Below are positions 8,555-13,242 of a stretch of DNA of 13,242 bases, in pieces. The stretch's first letter is position 1. The number at the start of each line of letters is the position of its first letter. The notes below the pieces were generated by a model. That model saw nothing but the letters and a program-made list of their open reading frames with translations. It was not told the DNA's origin and did not search any database. This DNA comes from Actinomycetes bacterium (GTDB lineage Bacteria; Actinomycetota; Actinomycetes; Actinomycetales; Dermatophilaceae), in the NCBI GenBank assembly GCA_023389095.1, contig JAEWFB010000131.1, positions 1-13,242 on the forward strand, read 5' to 3'. Position numbers and translations under genes: made by a program.

Positions 8555-9460
8555 ATGCGCAAGACCAAGGACTGGCTGCCGGGGTTCCTCCTCGTGCTGC
8601 CGTCGATCATCCTCGTCGGGGTCTTCGTCTACTGGCTCATCGGCCGCAACGTCGCGACGTCGCTCGCCCGCACCGTGACCAAGGCCTCCAAGCGCGTCAC
8701 CAACCCGGGCGGCCTCCAGAACTACTCGAACCTGCTCGGCAGCGACGACTACCAGCACGCCCTGTTCAACCTGCTCGTCCTCACCGTCGCCTTCGTCGCC
8801 GGCACGATGCTCTTCGGCCTCCTGTGGGCCGTCCTCCTCGAGAAGGGCGTGCGCGCCGAGGGCATCTTCCGCTCGGTGTACCTGCTGCCGATGGCGATCT
8901 CCTTCATCGCGGCCGGCATCGTGTGGCGCTGGCTGCTCTCGCCCGGCAAGGGCGACCAGGCCGTCGGCCTCAACCAGCTGCTGGCGATGGTCGGGCTCGA
9001 ACGCTTCCAGAGCGCGTGGTGGCAGTCACCGAGCGCGTTCTCGATGGCGGCCATGGCGATCCCGGCCATCTGGCAGCTGTCCGGCTACGTCATGGCCCTG
9101 TTCCTCGCCGGCTTCCGCGGCATCAGCGAGGACCAGCGCGAGGCCGCGCGCATCGACGGCGCCAGCGAGTGGAAGCTGTACCGGCACGTCCTCTTCCCGC
9201 AGCTGTCCCCGATCGCCCTGTCGGCGCTCATCATCATCGGCCACATGTCGATGAAGATGTTCGACCTCATCTACGCGATCGCCGGCCAGAACTCGTACAA
9301 GGCCTCGGTGCCCGCGACGATGATGTGGACCCAGATGTTCCAGCAGAACAACCCGACCGCCGCCGCGGTCAACGCCACGATCCTGCTGGTCCTCGTCGCC
9401 GTCGTCGTCGTGCCGTACCTCATCTACACGAACAAGACGGAGAAGGAGACGCGCGGATGA
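8555..9460 (+). CDS. Sugar ABC importer permease, MalF-type
   Basis: One of two membrane subunits forming the sugar channel, 301 residues. About six membrane segments can be seen, near residues 9-30, 70-95, 105-125, 163-186, 220-240 and 272-292. The EAA loop that contacts the ATPase is at 196-202 (EAARIDG), followed by LFPQLSP. The protein is near the usual length for the subunit type that lacks a large periplasmic insertion. AAGGA lies 7 bases before the ATG. Its stop overlaps the start of the next permease. No ATPase gene follows; many actinobacterial sugar importers of this kind share an MsiK-type ATPase encoded elsewhere, so this one probably does too. Confidence 0.92.
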   Translation: MRKTKDWLPGFLLVLPSIILVGVFVYWLIGRNVATSLARTVTKASKRVTNPGGLQNYSNLLGSDDYQHALFNLLVLTVAFVAGTMLFGLLWAVLLEKGVRAEGIFRSVYLLPMAISFIAAGIVWRWLLSPGKGDQAVGLNQLLAMVGLERFQSAWWQSPSAFSMAAMAIPAIWQLSGYVMALFLAGFRGISEDQREAARIDGASEWKLYRHVLFPQLSPIALSALIIIGHMSMKMFDLIYAIAGQNSYKASVPATMMWTQMFQQNNPTAAAVNATILLVLVAVVVVPYLIYTNKTEKETRG

Positions 9461-10401
9461 CCGCCACGACGAACGAGGTCGCGCCGGCTGCCGCCGGCGG
9501 TGCCGGCGGCGCGGTCGGCGAGCCCATCCCGATGCGTCGCAGCACCGGCAAGGCGCCCGGCACCGAGGGGACCGCGTGGGGCCGGACGGTCCGGTACGGC
9601 CTGCTGCTGCTCTTCCTCATCATGATCCTGCTGCCGCTCTACGTGCTGCTCGTCACGAGCTTCAAGCGCAGCGGTGACGTCACGGCGAGCCAGGCGTGGT
9701 CGCTGCCGACGGTGTTCTCCCGCGAGGGCTGGGCCTCGGCGTGGACGGCGCTCTCGCCGCCCCTGTTCCGCTCGGTCATCCTCGCGCTGTCGGTCGCCGT
9801 CCTGTCCTCGGCGCTCGGCTCGGTCAACGGCTTCGTCTTCTCCAAGTGGCGGTTCCCCGGCGCGACGACGGTCTTCACGCTGTTCCTGTTCGGGATGTTC
9901 ATCCCGTACCAGGCGGTCATGATCCCGCTGCAGGGCATGCTCATCGACGTGCAGTCCACGCCGGGCTTCGCGTGGTTCGACGGCATCGCCAAGCTCATCG
10001 CCGTCCACGTCATCTTCGGCATCCCGATCTGCACGTTGATCTTCCGCAACTACTACGCGACGGCGCTGCCGACCGAGATCCTCGAGGCGGCCAAGGTCGA
10101 CGGCGCGGGCCTGTTCCGCACGTTCTTCTCCGTCGTCCTGCCGATCTCGATCCCGGGCTTCGTCGTGACGATGATCTGGCAGTTCACCTCGGCGTGGAAC
10201 GACTTCCTCTTCGCACTGTTCCTCACCAACCGCAACAACGGCCCGGTGACGTACGCCCTCAACGAGCTGGCCGGTGGCCAGAACCCGAACTACCCGCAGA
10301 TCATGGCGGGCGTGCTCCTCGCGTCGCTGCCGACCCTGCTCGTCTACATCCTGCTCGGCCGCTACTTCATCGGCGGCCTCATGAGCGGCTCGGTGAAGTA
10401 G
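9457..10401 (+). CDS. Sugar ABC importer permease, MalG-type
   Basis: The second membrane subunit, 314 residues. A polar, Ala/Gly-rich tail of about 45 residues precedes the first membrane segment (about 46-67). Further segments lie near 105-128, 137-158, 180-197, 227-245 and 285-305. The EAA loop is at 210-216 (EAAKVDG), followed by VLPISIPG, and the protein ends in the family-typical GRYFIGGLMSGSVK. Its ATG overlaps the stop of the preceding permease (ATGA at 9457-9460), with AAGGAG upstream, so the two are made together. A strong hairpin just after the stop marks the end of the operon. Confidence 0.93.
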   Translation: MTATTNEVAPAAAGGAGGAVGEPIPMRRSTGKAPGTEGTAWGRTVRYGLLLLFLIMILLPLYVLLVTSFKRSGDVTASQAWSLPTVFSREGWASAWTALSPPLFRSVILALSVAVLSSALGSVNGFVFSKWRFPGATTVFTLFLFGMFIPYQAVMIPLQGMLIDVQSTPGFAWFDGIAKLIAVHVIFGIPICTLIFRNYYATALPTEILEAAKVDGAGLFRTFFSVVLPISIPGFVVTMIWQFTSAWNDFLFALFLTNRNNGPVTYALNELAGGQNPNYPQIMAGVLLASLPTLLVYILLGRYFIGGLMSGSVK

Positions 10402-10432
10402 CCGGCACCCACCCCCCGGCACCACGGCACCG

Positions 10433-10476
10433 ACGCGAACGGCGCGGCCCCCACTCGGGGACCGCGCCGTTCGCGT
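10433..10476. terminator. Bidirectional terminator hairpin between convergent operons
   Basis: A perfect 15-bp stem: ACGCGAACGGCGCGG (10433-10447) pairs with CCGCGCCGTTCGCGT (10462-10476). CCCC (10449-10452) can also pair with GGGG (10457-10460) inside the loop. It starts 32 bases after the permease stop and ends 2 bases before the stop of the opposing exporter gene. It could therefore end transcripts from both sides. It has no U tract, as is common for actinobacterial terminators. Confidence 0.75.
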
Positions 10477-10477
10477 G

Positions 10478-11328
10478 TCAGTCCTTGGTGCGGCGCACGT
10501 ACGCGCGGATCGCGAGCGGCGCGACGACGGCCGTGATGAGCAGCGACCACCCGATCGACACGCCCACGGCGTGCTGCAACGGCCACGCCGCACCCGGCGG
10601 TGTGCCCGGGACGTTGCCCCACAGCTCGCGCATCGCCTGGACGAGGGCGCTGATCGGGTTCCACTCGGCGATGGTCCGCAGCACGGTCGGCATGGCCGCG
10701 GTTGGCGCGAACGTGTTGGCCAGGAAGGTGATCGGGAACATCGTCGTGAACATCAGGCCGTTGACGGCCTCGGGCGACCGCATCGCCGAGCCGACGAGGA
10801 TGCCGATCCAGATCATCGAGAACCCGAAGAGCAGCAGCAGCGCGAAAGCGAGCACGGCCGGTCCGAAGCCGTTCCGGATGCGCCAGCCGATGACGAGCCC
10901 GGTCATCGACATGACGAAGACGCCGATGCTCGAGTGGATGATGCCGTACACGCTGCGACCGATGAGGACCGAGCCGCGCGAGATCGGCAGCGACCGGAAC
11001 CGGTCGATGATCCCCTTGTCGAGGTCCATGTTGAGGCCGTTGGCGACGATGAACGAGGAGAAGGCCATCGTCTGGGCCATGATCCCGGGCAGCAGCCACT
11101 CGCGGTAGGAGGTGCTGTCGGTCCGGATCGAACCGCCGAACACGAAGGCGAACAGGACGACGAACATGATCGGCTGGATCGTGACGTCGGTGAGCATCTC
11201 CGGCTGGCGCCGGGTGTGCTTGAGGTTGCGCCACACCATCATCTGGACCTGCCGGGCCAGGCCCGGCGGGTGGAAGTCGGGCGCGGCGGCGCCGGTGCGG
11301 CGCCGGGTGTCGGTGGCGGTGGACTGGG

Positions 11329-11332
<4 letters not shown>
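10478..11332 (-). CDS. ABC-2 type exporter membrane subunit, DrrB-like
   Basis: Membrane half of a DrrAB-type ABC exporter, 284 residues. The family blocks are WRNLKHTRRQPEML (34-47), the first membrane segment about 51-67, REWLLPGIMAQTMAF (77-91), DLDKGIIDRFRSLPI (103-117), and further segments about 125-150, 158-182, 193-210 and 255-275. The late NPISALVQAMRELWGN motif is also present. The frame is open far upstream on this strand, but that part lies over the ATPase gene in another frame. The real start is ATG 11332, which overlaps the ATPase stop and is preceded by a GGGAGGGGGAG ribosome-binding site. Relatives export antibiotics, lipids or other hydrophobic compounds; the substrate here is unknown, and no biosynthetic genes are nearby. 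Confidence 0.92.
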
Positions 11333-12354
<1,022 letters not shown>

Positions 12355-12431
12355 GTGAGGGCTCCAGCCAGTGACGCGGTCGGGTCGTGCGACAGGTGGT
12401 GACAGGACCGACGGTAGGCCCCGTCACCGAC

Positions 12432-12459
12432 AGCCTAGGTCGCGAGTGGACGGCGTCAA
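12432..12459 (-). promoter_or_regulatory. Sigma70-type promoter of the exporter operon
   Basis: On the minus strand, TTGACG (12459-12454) and TAGGCT (12437-12432) are separated by 16 bases, a good fit to the housekeeping consensus. Transcription would start near 12425, giving a leader of about 70 bases before the ATPase start. The direction and location suit the exporter operon. Confidence 0.5.
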
Positions 12460-12480
12460 CATCTTTTGTCGGGTGGGCCC

Positions 12481-12498
12481 GTTTCGCCGAAGGCGTAC
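12481..12498. promoter_or_regulatory. Candidate ClgR box
   Basis: The segment GTTTCGCCGAAGGCGTAC matches 17 of 18 positions of the ClgR consensus from Corynebacterium glutamicum as I recall it (WNNWCGCYNANRGCGWWS). Only the first base differs. It is a partial inverted repeat, TTCGCC-GAA-GGCGTA. It lies about 83-100 bases upstream of the ClgR-like gene start and centred about 65 bases upstream of the predicted exporter transcription start. The neighbouring regulator makes autoregulation likely. Confidence 0.5.
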
Positions 12499-12580
12499 GC
12501 GAACCGCTCGGTCCCGACGTCCGCGGGTGCGAGGCTGGCAGGAGGCGTCGCAGCCACGGCACCGACGACAGGAGACCGCG

Positions 12581-13003
12581 ATGACCAGCCGACCCGCCAA
12601 GCCCGTCCGGCCCCCCACCCGCCGACGCGGGCCCCTGCTCCGGCACGTGTACGGCGGGCTCATCCGCGGCCTGCGGCTGCGCCAGGGCCGCACCCTCGCC
12701 GAGGTCGCCGGCGAGGCCGGCATCTCCGTGGCCTACCTCTCCGAGGTCGAGCGCGGGCTCAAGGAGCCGTCGTCGGAGGTGCTCGACGCCGTGTGCCGCG
12801 CGCTCGGCTCGAGCATCACCCACCTCATCGGCGCCGCGCACCGCGAGCTGCTCGACCTCACGGCCGAGGCCGCCGGGGCCGCCGTGGCGCCCGTCCTCGA
12901 CCTGACGACCCGCATCGACCACCAGCGCGCCGACCAGCGCGCGCTGACGCCCGTGACCCCTCCGGCCACGGGCGCCCGCGCGTCGTTCGTCCTCGCCTGC
13001 TGA
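12581..13003 (+). CDS. XRE-family transcriptional regulator, ClgR-like
   Basis: A small cytoplasmic DNA-binding protein of 140 residues. The helix-turn-helix spans about 36-62 (TLAEVAGEAGISVAYLSEVERG). The next stretch, KEPSSEVLDAVCRALG (61-76), matches the KE.SSE.L..IC.ALG pattern of ClgR proteins, actinobacterial activators of clp protease and stress genes. A basic N-terminal tail (1-20) and a longer, low-complexity C-terminal tail make it somewhat longer than typical ClgR. The frame is open upstream to 12371, but ATG 12581 is preceded by GGAG and begins just before the conserved region. A matching ClgR-type box lies upstream. This locus does not look like the usual clgR neighbourhood (cinA, recA), so it may be a paralogue. 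The protein ends in LAC; Streptomyces ClgR ends in alanines that mark it for Clp degradation. Confidence 0.85.
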   Translation: MTSRPAKPVRPPTRRRGPLLRHVYGGLIRGLRLRQGRTLAEVAGEAGISVAYLSEVERGLKEPSSEVLDAVCRALGSSITHLIGAAHRELLDLTAEAAGAAVAPVLDLTTRIDHQRADQRALTPVTPPATGARASFVLAC

Positions 13004-13015
13004 GGCGCTCGGCCC

Positions 13016-13242
13016 TCAGTCGATGAGGCTGCCCCACGTGTTGTTGCCGACGACCCCGTCGACGACGAGGCCCACCCTCGACTGGTAGGACCGGACGGCC
13101 GAGTCCGTCGCCGGACCGAACGAGCCGTCGACCGTCAGCGAGTAGCCGGCGTCGACGAGCTCGCGCTGCAGGCCCGTGACCGCGTCGCCGCTGGCACCCT
13201 GGCGCAGCACCGGCAGGATCGAGTACCACGTGTCGTCGCCGA
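13016..13242 (-). CDS. Peptidoglycan-binding repeat protein, C-terminal fragment
   Basis: Only the last 75 codons are in the window; the frame is open to the right edge and the stop is at 13018-13016. The fragment holds one full PG_binding_1-type unit (LRQGASGDAVTGLQREL, VDGSFGPATDSAVRSYQ, GVVGNNTWGSLID). It also holds the end of a preceding unit (GDDTWYSIL), so at least two units lie in tandem. Such domains anchor cell-wall enzymes to peptidoglycan; the catalytic part, if any, would lie upstream outside the window. A GTG at 13210 could serve as a start, but the earlier repeat end shows the protein begins further out. It is convergent with the ClgR-like gene, 12 bases apart. Confidence 0.8.
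   Translation of the reverse strand, partial: GDDTWYSILPVLRQGASGDAVTGLQRELVDAGYSLTVDGSFGPATDSAVRSYQSRVGLVVDGVVGNNTWGSLID

Noticed and set aside
8050..9456. A long upstream extension of the second permease frame.
   Set aside because: It overlaps the binding-protein and first permease genes and reads as Arg-rich noise. The true start at 9457 overlaps the previous stop and has a ribosome-binding site.
12398..12428. GGTGAC (12398-12403) and GTCACC (12423-12428) inverted repeat, plus two GACAGG copies, in the exporter leader.
   Set aside because: Short arms 19 bases apart with no supporting element; could be a regulator site but not distinguishable from chance.

Overview
The window is very GC-rich, with codons strongly biased to G or C at the third position. 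Its genes fit a free-living actinobacterium: LacI-type sugar control, an actinobacterial multidomain GH92 mannosidase, a DrrAB-type exporter and a ClgR-like regulator. The order Micrococcales is a plausible guess, but the sequence alone does not fix the genus.

Left part (1-4725, minus strand): one very large gene for a secreted, multidomain glycoside hydrolase family 92 alpha-mannosidase. Its start lies in the window and its 3' end runs off the left edge. A divergent intergenic region with repeated TGTCC/GGACA motifs separates it from a rightward cluster: a LacI-family repressor (4911-5960), a class I mannose-6-phosphate isomerase, manA (5957-7015, start overlapping the repressor stop), a lipoprotein sugar-binding protein (7118-8434) and two ABC-importer membrane subunits (8555-9460 and 9457-10401). 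Together these read as a mannoside-use locus. The exported enzyme releases mannose from alpha-mannosides such as N-glycans or fungal mannan, the ABC system imports the sugar, and ManA turns mannose 6-phosphate into fructose 6-phosphate. No importer ATPase and no sugar kinase are encoded here; both must come from elsewhere in the genome. A strong hairpin lies between the binding-protein gene and the first permease gene.

Right part: a strong hairpin at 10433-10476 ends the sugar cluster and also the convergent leftward operon. That operon encodes a DrrA-like ABC exporter ATPase (12354-11329) and a DrrB-like ABC-2 membrane subunit (11332-10478), translationally coupled. Divergent from it is a small ClgR-like XRE-family regulator (12581-13003). 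The region between them holds a good sigma70-type promoter for the exporter and a close match to the published ClgR box. At the right edge is the C-terminal end of a peptidoglycan-binding-repeat protein (minus strand), whose start is outside the window.

I found no tRNA, rRNA, CRISPR array, insertion sequence or phage module. I also saw no clearly undescribed system. The observations most worth following are regulatory: the ClgR box placed between regulator and exporter, and the repeat cluster upstream of the mannosidase.
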